The notes under the pieces: generated by a model
What the model was told of the DNA's origin: nothing
What the model saw: the letters and a program-made list of their open reading frames with translations, nothing else
Databases searched by the model: none
Shown: piece after piece, positions 31,553-40,488 of the stretch
Numbering within the stretch: position 1 is the stretch's first letter
Layout: the number at the start of each line of letters is the position of its first letter
Assembly (NCBI GenBank): GCA_043747875.1
Contig: JAYTOI010000155.1
Span: 1-64,000, forward strand
DNA length: 64,000 nt
Direction of reading: 5' to 3'
Origin: CADEED01 sp043747875
GTDB taxonomy: Bacteria; Pseudomonadota; Gammaproteobacteria; Steroidobacterales; Steroidobacteraceae
Program-made: the position numbers and the translations under genes

Positions 31553-32713
31553 ATGAATACCCCACAGGTATCGGTTTTCAAGAAGGTCGGTCTCGCGTGC
31601 CTGCTGGCATGCATCGCCGCGTCCGCTTCCGCGTCTGATCGCGACAAGGCGAAGCGCATCTACGACCGCATCGCGGGCGTGCCGCCCTCCGAGGCCACAC
31701 TCGATCTCATGACGCCGCTGATCGCCAGCAATCCGCTGGCGGCGGCCGACTACGCTTTTCAGGCGCGCTCGTTCTACGACGTGACGCTGAAGAACATGGC
31801 GGTGCCGTGGACCAACCGTGACCAGACGGTGTTCGCGCCGCTCAACGATTACGTCGCGACGTACATCGGCATCGTCCGTGACGACACCGATTTCCGCCTC
31901 GCGCTCTCGGGCGACATCAGCTATACGGTGAACGGCATCACGCCGGCCGCCGCGGCGACCAACAACACGCACTACGCCAATGCCGAGGCGCAGAACGCCA
32001 ACCTGCTGCTCGATCTGCGCCCCGCGCTGCAGTCGACGGTGCTCGGCATCCCGCCGAGCGCGACCGCGGGGTTGATCACCTCGCGTGCCTCCTCTGAAGC
32101 GTTCTTCATCGACGGGACGAACCGCGCGATGTTCCGCTTCACGCTCATGAATCACCTGTGCCGCGACATGGAGCAGGTGCTCGACACCTCGCGTCCGCCG
32201 GATCGCATCCGCCAGGACGTGAGCCGCAGCCCCGGCGGCGACAGCCGCATCTTCCTGAACAACTGCATCGGCTGTCACAGCGGCATGGATCCGTTCGCGC
32301 AGGCGTTCGCGTACTACGACTTCGACAACGGCACGGCCGACGTGCCGGGCACGATGCGCCTGGTCTTCGACGACACCCAGGTCCACGAAAAGTACTTCAA
32401 CAACGACACCAACTTTGCGCCGGGCTTCGTCACGCTGACCAACGCGTGGGAGAACCGCTGGCGCAAGGGCCAGAACTTCCTGTTGGGTTGGGACACGTCG
32501 CTGCCGGGAGCCGGCACCGGCGCCAAGTCCATGGGTGAAGAGCTCGCGCACAGCGAAGCGTTCGCCGAATGCCAGGTGCAGAAAGTCTTCAAGACGGTCT
32601 GCTTCCGCGCGCCGACTCGCGCGCAGGTCCTCGCCATCACCGGCGGCTTCAAGACGAGCGGCTACAAGCTGAAGCGCGTCTTCGCCGAATCCGCCGTCGC
32701 CTGCATGGAATGA
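31553..32713 (+). CDS. exported mono-haem c-type cytochrome protein
   Basis: The 386-residue protein has a signal peptide (VGLACLLACIAASASA) and a helical body with one haem site, 'RIFLNNCIGCHSGMDPFAQA', near residue 238, followed by 'AFAYYDFDNGT'. The 'NNCIGCHSGMDP' context resembles cytochrome-like domains in planctomycete-type surface proteins. Four additional cysteines ('NHLCRDME', 'AECQVQKVFKTVCFRAP', 'VACME') are probably disulfide-bonded. AGAGG lies six bases before the ATG. It is the first gene of the rightward operon, 11 bases ahead of the LamG cytochrome lipoprotein. Confidence 0.8.
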   Translation: MNTPQVSVFKKVGLACLLACIAASASASDRDKAKRIYDRIAGVPPSEATLDLMTPLIASNPLAAADYAFQARSFYDVTLKNMAVPWTNRDQTVFAPLNDYVATYIGIVRDDTDFRLALSGDISYTVNGITPAAAATNNTHYANAEAQNANLLLDLRPALQSTVLGIPPSATAGLITSRASSEAFFIDGTNRAMFRFTLMNHLCRDMEQVLDTSRPPDRIRQDVSRSPGGDSRIFLNNCIGCHSGMDPFAQAFAYYDFDNGTADVPGTMRLVFDDTQVHEKYFNNDTNFAPGFVTLTNAWENRWRKGQNFLLGWDTSLPGAGTGAKSMGEELAHSEAFAECQVQKVFKTVCFRAPTRAQVLAITGGFKTSGYKLKRVFAESAVACME

Positions 32714-32724
32714 GGGAGCACCAC

Positions 32725-35310
32725 ATGAACTCTATGCAGAAAATCAAATTTGTTCGCTGGCTCGCGGCTGGCGCGGCGGCCGCCATGGCTACGACGATGC
32801 TGGCCGGATGTTCGGGCGGCGGCGCGCCGACGACGGAAAACCCCGTCACGCAGGTGCCGCCGGTGGTCGACTACACCGGTCCCGCTTCGGCCAACGCCGA
32901 CGTGCAGGCCTTTCGCATCAACCTGTGGGAGAACATCAAGGCTAACAACCGCTGCGGCGCGTGCCATGGCGCCGGTGGCCAGACTCCGACGTTCGCGCGC
33001 AATGACGATGTCAACGCCGCGTACGCGCAGGCCAACACGGTCGCGAACCTGGCGCAGCCGGATCAGTCGCGCCTCGTCACGAAGGTGGGCGGCGGACACA
33101 ACTGCTGGCTGCAGTCGCCCTCGGCCTGTGCCGACACGATGACGGTCTGGATTCGCAACTGGGCCGGCGCGAGCGCTTCGGGCGGTACCACGATTCAGCT
33201 TCAAGCCCCCACCATCAAGGAAGTGGGCGGCAGCAAGTCGTGGCCGGCGACGGCGGTGACCCCGACGGGTCTGAACGCCAATCTGTCGTTCGCCGACTCG
33301 GCAACGACGGATGTCTCGCAGGTCTATGCGCTGGTCACCAACCCGGCCACTGCGAACTGCGTGCGTTGCCATGCTTCGAACGCGGCCACGCAGCAGCAGC
33401 CGTTCTTCGCGGATGGCGACGTCGAGATCGCGTACGCGGCCATCAAGTCCAAGATCAATCTCGGCAACACCGCGCAGTCGCGTCTGGTCGTGCGTCTGCG
33501 CGATGAGTTCCACAACTGCTGGGGCAATTGCGCCGCCAATTCGGACACGATGCTCGCCGCGATCAACCAGTTCGCGGACGCATTACCCGTCAACGTGATT
33601 CCCGCGGGCATGCTGGTCTCGAAGGGCCTGACGCTGTACGACGGCACCGTCGCCTCCGGCGGCAACCGCTACGAAACGGCGACCATCGCCAAGTACGAGT
33701 TCAAGACCGGCATGGGCAACATCGCCTATGACACGAGCGGTCACGAGCCGGCGCTGAACCTGACGATCTCGGGCGGCGTCGACTGGGTCGGCGGCTGGGG
33801 CCTCAACGTGAAACCGGGCGGAAAGGCGCAGGGCACGTCGGCGGCTTCGAAGAAGCTCAACGATCTGATCAAGTCGACCGGCGAATTTTCGATCGAGGTG
33901 TGGGCCACCAACGCCAACGTCGCGCAGGAAGACGCGTTCCTCGTCAGCTACTCGGCGGGTGCCATGCAGCGCAACGTCACGCTGGCGCAGCGCATGTATC
34001 AGTACGAGGCCTACACGCGCAGCGACAAGACGTCCGCGAACGGCAATCCGGTGCTGCTCACGCGCGCGGCCGATCAGGATGCGCAGGCGGCGCTGCAGCA
34101 CGTCGTGCTCACGTACAGCCCGGTCGAAGGCCGGCGTCTCTTTGTGAACGGCATGGCAACGGGCGACGTCGACGCGCAGGGCGGCGGCAGTCTCGCCACC
34201 TGGGACGACACGTATGCGCTCGTGCTCGGCAACGAGACTTCGACCAATCGCCAGTGGCAGGGCGTGTTGCGCCTGGTCGCGATCCACAACCGCGCGCTGT
34301 CGGCCTCGCAGATCCAGCAGAACTTCGACGCCGGAGTCGGCGAGAAGTACTTCATGCTGTTCAACATCAGCCATCTCGTGAACGTGCCGCAGGCGTACGT
34401 GATGCTCGAGGCGATCCAGCTCGACACCTATGGTCTTCAGTTCAGCAAGCCGACCTTCATCAGCCTCGACGGTAGTGCCACGGTCTCGAACCTGACGATC
34501 GACGGCTTGCGCATCGGCGTAAACGGCGTCGAAGAGCGCTCTGGCCAGGCGTACCAGCTGCTCGACACGGTCGTCGGCCCGACGTACACGCCGGGCGGCG
34601 GACAGAAGCTGTCGGACATCGGCACCGTGATGGCTCTGCAGAACGGTGTGGCCGACGATCTGTTCTTCATCTCATTCGAACGCATCGGCGTGAACGACAA
34701 CAGCGCGGCATACATCGAGGCGGACCCGCAGCAGCCGACGGATTTCCCGGTGCCTGCGGTCGAGTCGGATGTCGGACTGCGTACCTTCGATGAGCTGAAC
34801 GCGACGTTCTCGACCATCACCGGCGTGCCGCAGACCGAGACCCGCGTCGCGGCCACCTACGACCTCGTCAAGCAGGCGCTGCCTGCGGTCGAGAAGTTAG
34901 GCACGTTCGGCCCTTCGCAGCAGACGGCGCTGGCGCAGCTCGCCATCCAGTACTGCAACTCGATGGTGGACAACAACACCCTGCGCGCCAACTTCTTCGG
35001 TGCGCTCGATGGCAGCGGCACGGGCACGGCGGTCTTCGGCGCGGTCGGCGACAATCGCAACGCGAATCGCGTCGCGCTGGTCAACACGCTGGTGCAGAAG
35101 GCCGTGGGCTCGGGCATGGACTTCCAGGTCACGCAGCAGCGGATCCTGGATGAAATCGCCGGCTTCTCGCCGACGAACGACCCGCTCCTTCCGGGCCTGA
35201 TCAACAAGCTGGTCGCGGGACCCACCGGTTCCAACGCCACCGGCGGCCGCACCGTATTGAAAGCCGCTTGCGGCGCCGTGCTCGGCAGCGGCACGACGCT
35301 CATTCAGTAA
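32725..35310 (+). CDS. LamG-domain dihaem lipoprotein
   Basis: The 861-residue protein has a lipobox ('MATTMLAGCSGGG'), two cytochrome-type haem sites in tandem units, 'NNRCGACHGAGGQ' near residue 76 and 'ANCVRCHASNAAT' near 211, each followed by a similar 'NCW' segment ('GGGHNCWLQSPSAC', 'EFHNCWGNCAAN'), so the haem unit is duplicated. A LamG/concanavalin-like domain follows (about 320-545: 'GEFSIEVWATNANVAQEDAF', 'LQHVVLTYSPVEGRRLFVNG', 'LVLGNETSTNRQWQGVLRL'). The C-terminal third is unknown. LamG domains bind glycans or proteins, so this is plausibly a surface electron carrier with an adhesive part. It is flanked at 11 and 17 bases by its operon partners. Confidence 0.87.
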   Translation: MNSMQKIKFVRWLAAGAAAAMATTMLAGCSGGGAPTTENPVTQVPPVVDYTGPASANADVQAFRINLWENIKANNRCGACHGAGGQTPTFARNDDVNAAYAQANTVANLAQPDQSRLVTKVGGGHNCWLQSPSACADTMTVWIRNWAGASASGGTTIQLQAPTIKEVGGSKSWPATAVTPTGLNANLSFADSATTDVSQVYALVTNPATANCVRCHASNAATQQQPFFADGDVEIAYAAIKSKINLGNTAQSRLVVRLRDEFHNCWGNCAANSDTMLAAINQFADALPVNVIPAGMLVSKGLTLYDGTVASGGNRYETATIAKYEFKTGMGNIAYDTSGHEPALNLTISGGVDWVGGWGLNVKPGGKAQGTSAASKKLNDLIKSTGEFSIEVWATNANVAQEDAFLVSYSAGAMQRNVTLAQRMYQYEAYTRSDKTSANGNPVLLTRAADQDAQAALQHVVLTYSPVEGRRLFVNGMATGDVDAQGGGSLATWDDTYALVLGNETSTNRQWQGVLRLVAIHNRALSASQIQQNFDAGVGEKYFMLFNISHLVNVPQAYVMLEAIQLDTYGLQFSKPTFISLDGSATVSNLTIDGLRIGVNGVEERSGQAYQLLDTVVGPTYTPGGGQKLSDIGTVMALQNGVADDLFFISFERIGVNDNSAAYIEADPQQPTDFPVPAVESDVGLRTFDELNATFSTITGVPQTETRVAATYDLVKQALPAVEKLGTFGPSQQTALAQLAIQYCNSMVDNNTLRANFFGALDGSGTGTAVFGAVGDNRNANRVALVNTLVQKAVGSGMDFQVTQQRILDEIAGFSPTNDPLLPGLINKLVAGPTGSNATGGRTVLKAACGAVLGSGTTLIQ

Positions 35311-35327
35311 TTCGGGAGACGCAGGTC

Positions 35328-36935
35328 ATGTACATCCTCAAGAAAAGCCCTCGCACGCTGGGTCTGAACGAGCCCATCAAGCACGAGAGTGCGCACAAGC
35401 GACCCGTCTCGCGCCGCGATTTCATCGCGCAGGGATTCCGCACCGGACCCGCGGTGGTGGCCGGCGGCGCGTTGCTGTCGGCGCTCATGGGGCGCCCCGT
35501 GCGCGCCATGTCGCCCGATCTGGAGGCGCAGAAAAACGCCCCGGTAACCGGCTGCGATATCACCGACGGCGCGGGCAAGGTCCCGTTCATCTGCTTCGAC
35601 CTCGCGGGCGGCGCGAACCTGATCGGTTCCGAAGTCCTGATCGGCCAGTCCGGCGTCCCGACTAACTTCCTGTCGACGCAGGGCTACGCGACGCTCGGCC
35701 TGCCGGGCAACATGACGCCGAACTCGCCGAACCCGGCTGCCCCCAGCGGCGATTTCGTGAACACCGACTTCGGAGTTGCGTGGCATTCGGACGGTGCCAT
35801 CCTGCGCGGCATGCAGGCCTCGACGCAGACCACCACGCGTCTGAACGTGCATGGCTACGGCATCGCGGCGCGCTCGGAGAACGACACGGGCAACAACCCG
35901 CACAATCCGATGTACGGCATCAACCGCGTGGGTGCCGACGGCCAGTTGTTGACGCTCATCGGCTCGCAGAACTCGGACTCCGGCGGCAACTCGATGGCGC
36001 CGGCCGCGATGGTGAATGCGGCGGTACGTCCGACGAAAGTCGATCGCGCCAGCGACGTCACGGGCCTCGTCGACACCGGCGAGCTCAGCACGCTGTTCCC
36101 GAATCCCGCCGACGCCGTCGCAGTGCTCGAGTCCATGACGCGTCTGGGCCAGACAAGGGCTGGCCTCGTGGCGCCCGAGTTCGCCGATCGCGCCGCGGAA
36201 GAGAAGCTCGTGCGTTGCGGCTATCTCAAGTCCACCTACCTGGCGGAGCGCTTCAACTCGCCCGCGGCGCTCGATCCGAATCAGGACCTGAACATCGTCG
36301 GCGCCCCGACCAGCATCTTCACGCAGGCCGAGTACAACGCGAACGGTGAGTTCCGCAAGACCGCCGCGGTCATGAAGATGGTCATCCAGGGTCTGGCGGG
36401 TGCGGGCACCATCACCATGGGCGGCTACGACTATCACGGCCAGGGTCGCAACACCGGCGAGACGCGCAACTTCAATGCGGGCCGCTGCATCGGCGCCTGC
36501 CTCGAGTACGCGGCGCGTGTCAACAAGCCGCTGATGATCTACGTGTTCAGCGATGGCGCGCTCTCGGCCAACGGGGCGCCCAACGACACTGCGGCGGGTC
36601 GCGGCAAGCTCGATTGGGCCAGCGACAATCAGTCCACCGCCGGCTCATTCGTGCTGGTCTACAACCCGGGCCGTCGCCCGGTGCTGGTGAGCGCGGCGCG
36701 CATGCAGATTGGTTCCTACAGCGCCAACGGCTCGGTGGTGACCTCGTCCTTCCCGGGCGCGAACGCGGTCAACCTGCTGGTCGAAACCGTGATCTACAAC
36801 TACATGGCGCTGCACGGTCAGCAGGGCCAGTTCGCCGATCCGCAATTCTTCCCGCGCCACGGCCTCGGTGCTGCGCTCGACAGCCTGCGGGTCTTCGAGC
36901 CGATCTGTACCAACATCATTACCCAGCCGGTGTAA
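35328..36935 (+). CDS. Tat-exported DUF1501-like protein
   Basis: The 535-residue protein has a twin-arginine signal ('PVSRRDFIAQGFRTG' then 'AVVAGGALLSALMGRPVRAM'), implying export folded, perhaps with a cofactor. The body resembles DUF1501/sulfatase-like proteins: 'FICFDLAGGANLIGSEVLIG', 'GAGTITMGGYDYHGQGRNTG', 'PLMIYVFSDGALSANG', 'DNQSTAGSFVLVYNPGRRPV', 'GLGAALDSLRVFEPICTN'. DUF1501 proteins usually pair with cytochrome-bearing (DUF1800/PSD1-type) partners, as here with two c-type cytochrome genes upstream. It ends the operon; an intrinsic terminator follows after 15 bases. Enzymatic activity is not established. Confidence 0.8.
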   Translation: MYILKKSPRTLGLNEPIKHESAHKRPVSRRDFIAQGFRTGPAVVAGGALLSALMGRPVRAMSPDLEAQKNAPVTGCDITDGAGKVPFICFDLAGGANLIGSEVLIGQSGVPTNFLSTQGYATLGLPGNMTPNSPNPAAPSGDFVNTDFGVAWHSDGAILRGMQASTQTTTRLNVHGYGIAARSENDTGNNPHNPMYGINRVGADGQLLTLIGSQNSDSGGNSMAPAAMVNAAVRPTKVDRASDVTGLVDTGELSTLFPNPADAVAVLESMTRLGQTRAGLVAPEFADRAAEEKLVRCGYLKSTYLAERFNSPAALDPNQDLNIVGAPTSIFTQAEYNANGEFRKTAAVMKMVIQGLAGAGTITMGGYDYHGQGRNTGETRNFNAGRCIGACLEYAARVNKPLMIYVFSDGALSANGAPNDTAAGRGKLDWASDNQSTAGSFVLVYNPGRRPVLVSAARMQIGSYSANGSVVTSSFPGANAVNLLVETVIYNYMALHGQQGQFADPQFFPRHGLGAALDSLRVFEPICTNIITQPV

Positions 36936-36950
36936 CGCTTGTCGAGCAAG

Positions 36951-37004
36951 GGAGCGTTGGGCGCCGCCATGTCGCGTGTCGCCGACGCTCCTTTTTCTTT
37001 TTTT
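36951..37004 (+). terminator. intrinsic terminator of the cytochrome operon
   Basis: GGAGCGTTGGGCG (36951-36963) pairs, with one bulge, with CGCCGACGCTCC (36980-36991), followed by T-runs (TTTTTCTTTTTTT) to 37004. It begins 15 bases after the stop of the DUF1501-like gene and cleanly separates this operon from the TlpA/TPR/ExbBD array. Confidence 0.88.
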
Positions 37005-37148
37005 CGCGGCGCGCGACCGGGATGCGCCGCGTCTCAAAGCGCGGCCTGCTTCGTTGACATTGTTAAGTAGGCTGTGCGAGGGTCTCCCGCATCGATTTGC
37101 GTCGAATCCGGTGTCGCTTGTCCGGTGTCCGCCCGAGTTGAACCAACT

Positions 37149-37685
37149 GTGATCTCCCGTTTGTTAGTCAGAGCCGCCGGCGTGTCGCAGGCGATGATTG
37201 CTGCGCTTGCGTTGGCGGGTCTCACGCAGCAGGCGGCTGCCGCCGACCGGAAATACGAGCTCGTCGGGCAGCCGGCTCCGGACCTGGTCGCACGCGGCCT
37301 GTCGGGCGCGAACGTGCGCATCTCCGAGCATCGCGGCCAGGTCGTGGTAGTTAGCTTCTGGAGCGGTTCGTGCAATACCTGCCGTGCGCAGCTCTCGGCC
37401 CTCGACCGCATCGCCAGGACCTACGCGAGCGCCGGGCTGGTCGTGATCGGTGTGAATCTCGACGCCAATGTGGCGCGCGCCGCGAAGTTCGCCCGCGCGC
37501 AGGACGTGCAGTTCCAGTTGCTGGTCGCGTCGCCCGAGAACACCGGGCGCGATTTTCGCGTCGACCGCCTGCCGATGATGGTGTTCGTCGATCGCGCCGG
37601 CGTGCTGCGGGCCGCGCACCGCGAATTCAAGGCCCGCGACGAGGCCGTGTACGTGCGCGAGCTGCGCACTCTGCTGGATGAGTAA
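37149..37685 (+). CDS. TlpA/ResA-like periplasmic thioredoxin (CNTC)
   Basis: From GTG 37149 the product is 178 residues with a signal ('MIAALALAGLTQQAAA') and a TlpA-like fold: 'KYELVGQPAPDLVARGLSGA', 'VVVVSFWSGSCNTCRAQLSA' with a CxxC (C-N-T-C) near residue 72, 'VVIGVNLDAN', and 'DRLPMMVFVDRAG' at the cis-Pro. The active site is SCNTC instead of WCGPC, so redox properties should differ from the TlpA protein at 26386-26907. The start is uncertain because there is no strong ribosome site. It leads the TPR/ExbBD array, nine bases before the next gene. Confidence 0.82.
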   Translation: MISRLLVRAAGVSQAMIAALALAGLTQQAAAADRKYELVGQPAPDLVARGLSGANVRISEHRGQVVVVSFWSGSCNTCRAQLSALDRIARTYASAGLVVIGVNLDANVARAAKFARAQDVQFQLLVASPENTGRDFRVDRLPMMVFVDRAGVLRAAHREFKARDEAVYVRELRTLLDE

Positions 37686-37694
37686 TCAAACCTT

Positions 37695-38387
37695 ATGAAG
37701 ACACCCACCAAGTGTTTGCGCGTCGTACTGCTGGCCACGTGCCTGCTCGCGGCGGCGTCGTTCGCGCAGGATGCGCCGCCGCCTCCGCCCGCGGATCCGG
37801 CTGCCGCCACTCAACCTGCTACGGTCGATCCCGCTGTGTCCGATCCGGCCGCCACCGATCCCCCCGCGGACGCGTCGGTCGCCCCTGCTGCGGGTGCCGA
37901 TGCCTCCGTCGATGCGACCGCGGGCGAACCGCCCGCCGACACGCGCGCCTTGGACGAGGAAGTGCAGGACCTCAAGAAAGACGTCGTCGACCTCAACAAA
38001 GAGCTGTTCGTCCTCGAAGAAGAGCTGCTGTTCCCGGCCAACACGCAGGTGGCAGTGTTCGTGTCGATGGACATCGGCGAGTTCTTCGCGCTCGATTCCC
38101 TGTCGCTCAAGATCGACAACAAGGAAGTCGCTAACTACCTGTACACGCCGCGCGAGGCGGAGGCGCTGCTCAAGGGCGGCGTGCACCGCGTGTACCTCGG
38201 CAACCTCAAGGTCGGCGAGCACCAGCTCGTGGCATTCTTCGCCGGCAAGGGGCCGAACGAGCGCGACTACAAGCGCGGCGCGAACCTGAAGTTCGAGAAG
38301 GGCGTTGGCGCCAAGTATCTCGAGCTCAAGATCACGGACCGCCAGCGCCGCGCGCAGCCCGAGTTCGCGATCAAGGATTGGGAATAG
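37695..38387 (+). CDS. exported protein with coiled coil and C-terminal beta domain
   Basis: The 230-residue protein has a signal ('VVLLATCLLAAASFAQ'), a Pro/Ala/Asp-rich linker (25-85), a heptad coiled coil ('EEVQDLKKDVVDLNKELFVL') and a beta-rich domain ('FVSMDIGEFFALDSLSLKID', 'GVHRVYLGNLKVGEHQLVAF') that resembles Ig- or PEGA-like periplasmic domains. No family is recognised. Its place, between a thioredoxin and the TPR proteins, suggests a periplasmic part of the trans-envelope complex. Confidence 0.75.
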   Translation: MKTPTKCLRVVLLATCLLAAASFAQDAPPPPPADPAAATQPATVDPAVSDPAATDPPADASVAPAAGADASVDATAGEPPADTRALDEEVQDLKKDVVDLNKELFVLEEELLFPANTQVAVFVSMDIGEFFALDSLSLKIDNKEVANYLYTPREAEALLKGGVHRVYLGNLKVGEHQLVAFFAGKGPNERDYKRGANLKFEKGVGAKYLELKITDRQRRAQPEFAIKDWE

Positions 38388-38403
38388 ACGTCGGGGTCCG
38401 AGC

Positions 38404-40488
38404 TTGAAGCGGCAGCAACAGTTCGTAGCGGTAGTGGGAGCGGCGGCGGCGTTCGCGACGGCCCTGGTCGCGCCGGCAATGGCCGCCAAACCCGAGGTCG
38501 ACAAGCTGTCGCCGACGGTCGTGCGCGACCTGCACTTCGGCGACGCGCTCTTCTATTACTACCAGGGCCAGGACTTCGAGACGATCACGCGGCTGCAGGC
38601 GTACGAGCAATGGGGGCGCATGCCGCACCACGATGCCGAGACGCAGCTCCTGCTCGGCGGCCTGTATCTCTCGCTCGGTTTGCACAACGAAGCAGGTGAG
38701 CGTTTCGAAACGCTGCTGACGCAATCGGTGCCCGAAGGCGTGCGCAACCGCGCATGGTTCTATCTCGGCAAGATCTGGTACGCGCGCGGCTATCTGGATC
38801 GAGCCGAGCGCGCCATCAAGGAAGTGCAGGGGCGTCTCACGCCGGACCTCGAAGCCGAGCGCATGCACCTGCTGTCGAACATCCTCATGCGCCAGCAGCG
38901 TTTCGACGAAGCCGTCGCGCTGCTGAATTCCTGGCGCGGCCGTCGCGATCAATCCGACTGGCTGGCGTACGCGCAGTACAATCTCGGCGTCGCGCTGGTA
39001 CGCAAGGGTCTCGTGACCGAGGCCGATCCGTTCCTCACCGCGGTCGGCGCGCTCGAGTCGGGCCGCCGCGAACTGCGCAGCCTGCGCGATCGCGCGAATC
39101 TCGCGCTGGGCTACGCCTATCTGCAGAACAACCAGCCCGAGCTCGCAAAGCCCGTGCTGCAGCGTGTGCGCATCGATGGTCCGTTCTCGAACAAGGCGCT
39201 GCTCGGCGTGGGCTGGGCGGACGCGGCCTCCGGACAGTTCCAAGAGGCTTTGACTCCGTGGATGGAGCTCAGGGATCGCAATTTATTGGATTCCGCGGTG
39301 CAGGAGGCGTACCTCGCCATTCCGTACGCGTTCGCGAAGCTGAACGCGAATGCGCAAGCCGCGGAGAACTACGAGGTCGCGATCCGGTCATTCGACAGTG
39401 AGACCGTGAACATCGACTCGTCGATCGAAGAGATCAACAACGGCACGATGCTCGACAAGCTCCTCCAGCGCGACGAGAAAGATCGCTACGGCTGGTTCTG
39501 GCAGCTGCGCGAGCTGCCGAACGCGCCGCAGTCGCGCTATCTGTATCACCTGCTCGCCGGCCACGATTTCCAGGAAGGCCTCAAGAACTACCGCGACTTG
39601 TCGTTCCTCGGCGGCACGCTGGTGCGCTGGCAGGACAGCATCGTCGCGTTCGACGACATGCTCGCGACGCGCGAGCGCGCGTATTCGGAGCGTGTGCCGC
39701 AGGCGGATGCCGTACTCGATTCCGGCCGTCTCGATCAATACGGCGCTGACCGCGCCAACTCCGGCGGCAAGCTCGACCAGGTGGAGGCCTCGCAGGATGT
39801 GCCCGCGCTCGGCACCGCGCAGGAACGCGATCAATGGGCGCGCATCGTGCGTCTCGAAGCGGCGTTGCTGGCCGCACCGAACGACGAGGAGACCAACCTG
39901 ATCCGGGAGAAGACTCGTCTTGCGAAGGGCGTGCTGTACTGGCGGCTCGCCGAGAGTTTCAAGGCGCGCGTGTGGAACGAACGCCGCACGTTGAAGGACT
40001 TGGATCAAGCCTTGCGGGAAGCTCAAAACCGGTGGGTTCGGGTGCAGAAGGCGCGCAGCTCCATGCCCAACAACACCGGCGAGTTCGCCGCGCGCGTCGA
40101 GGCGCTGCGCCAGCGGCTCGAGGCGGCCCAGCAGCGTCTCGCCGGCGTGGCGCAGAAACAGAACGGCCTGCTCGAATCGCTGGCGCGCGACGAACTCTCC
40201 GCGCAGCGCGAGCGCATCGGCACGTATCAGATCCAGGCGCGTTTCGCGCTCGCTTCCATCTACGACCGCGCCGCCCTCGGCGGCGGCAACGTCGCCGCGC
40301 CCGCGGGCGGCGCGCCGGCGGAATCGCAGGGCGAGCTGGAGGTAGTCGCGCCGGAAGGCGCGCCAACGAACCAGACGCCGGAAGGCGCGCCGTCGAATCC
40401 CGGCGACCCGGACCAAATGGAGCCGGGGGTGAGCACCTCTCCGGCAACGCCGCAGACGAACCAGCCTCCTGCGGAGACGCCCCGATGA
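38404..40488 (+). CDS. periplasmic TPR protein (GltE/AglT-like position)
   Basis: From TTG 38404 the product is 694 residues, with a signal ('VVGAAAAFATALVAPAMAA'), many TPR-like helical pairs over about 25-370 ('TQLLLGGLYLSLGLHNEAGE', 'LAYAQYNLGVALVRKGLVTE', 'ANLALGYAYLQNNQPELAKP'), a coiled coil near 555-610 ('VEALRQRLEAAQQRLAGVAQ') and a Pro/Gly-rich tail. Proteins of this layout precede a second, larger TPR protein and ExbB/ExbD genes in Glt/Agl-type loci. The start lacks a strong ribosome site and any ATG near the signal. It overlaps the next gene by four bases (ATGA). Confidence 0.8.
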   Translation: MKRQQQFVAVVGAAAAFATALVAPAMAAKPEVDKLSPTVVRDLHFGDALFYYYQGQDFETITRLQAYEQWGRMPHHDAETQLLLGGLYLSLGLHNEAGERFETLLTQSVPEGVRNRAWFYLGKIWYARGYLDRAERAIKEVQGRLTPDLEAERMHLLSNILMRQQRFDEAVALLNSWRGRRDQSDWLAYAQYNLGVALVRKGLVTEADPFLTAVGALESGRRELRSLRDRANLALGYAYLQNNQPELAKPVLQRVRIDGPFSNKALLGVGWADAASGQFQEALTPWMELRDRNLLDSAVQEAYLAIPYAFAKLNANAQAAENYEVAIRSFDSETVNIDSSIEEINNGTMLDKLLQRDEKDRYGWFWQLRELPNAPQSRYLYHLLAGHDFQEGLKNYRDLSFLGGTLVRWQDSIVAFDDMLATRERAYSERVPQADAVLDSGRLDQYGADRANSGGKLDQVEASQDVPALGTAQERDQWARIVRLEAALLAAPNDEETNLIREKTRLAKGVLYWRLAESFKARVWNERRTLKDLDQALREAQNRWVRVQKARSSMPNNTGEFAARVEALRQRLEAAQQRLAGVAQKQNGLLESLARDELSAQRERIGTYQIQARFALASIYDRAALGGGNVAAPAGGAPAESQGELEVVAPEGAPTNQTPEGAPSNPGDPDQMEPGVSTSPATPQTNQPPAETPR

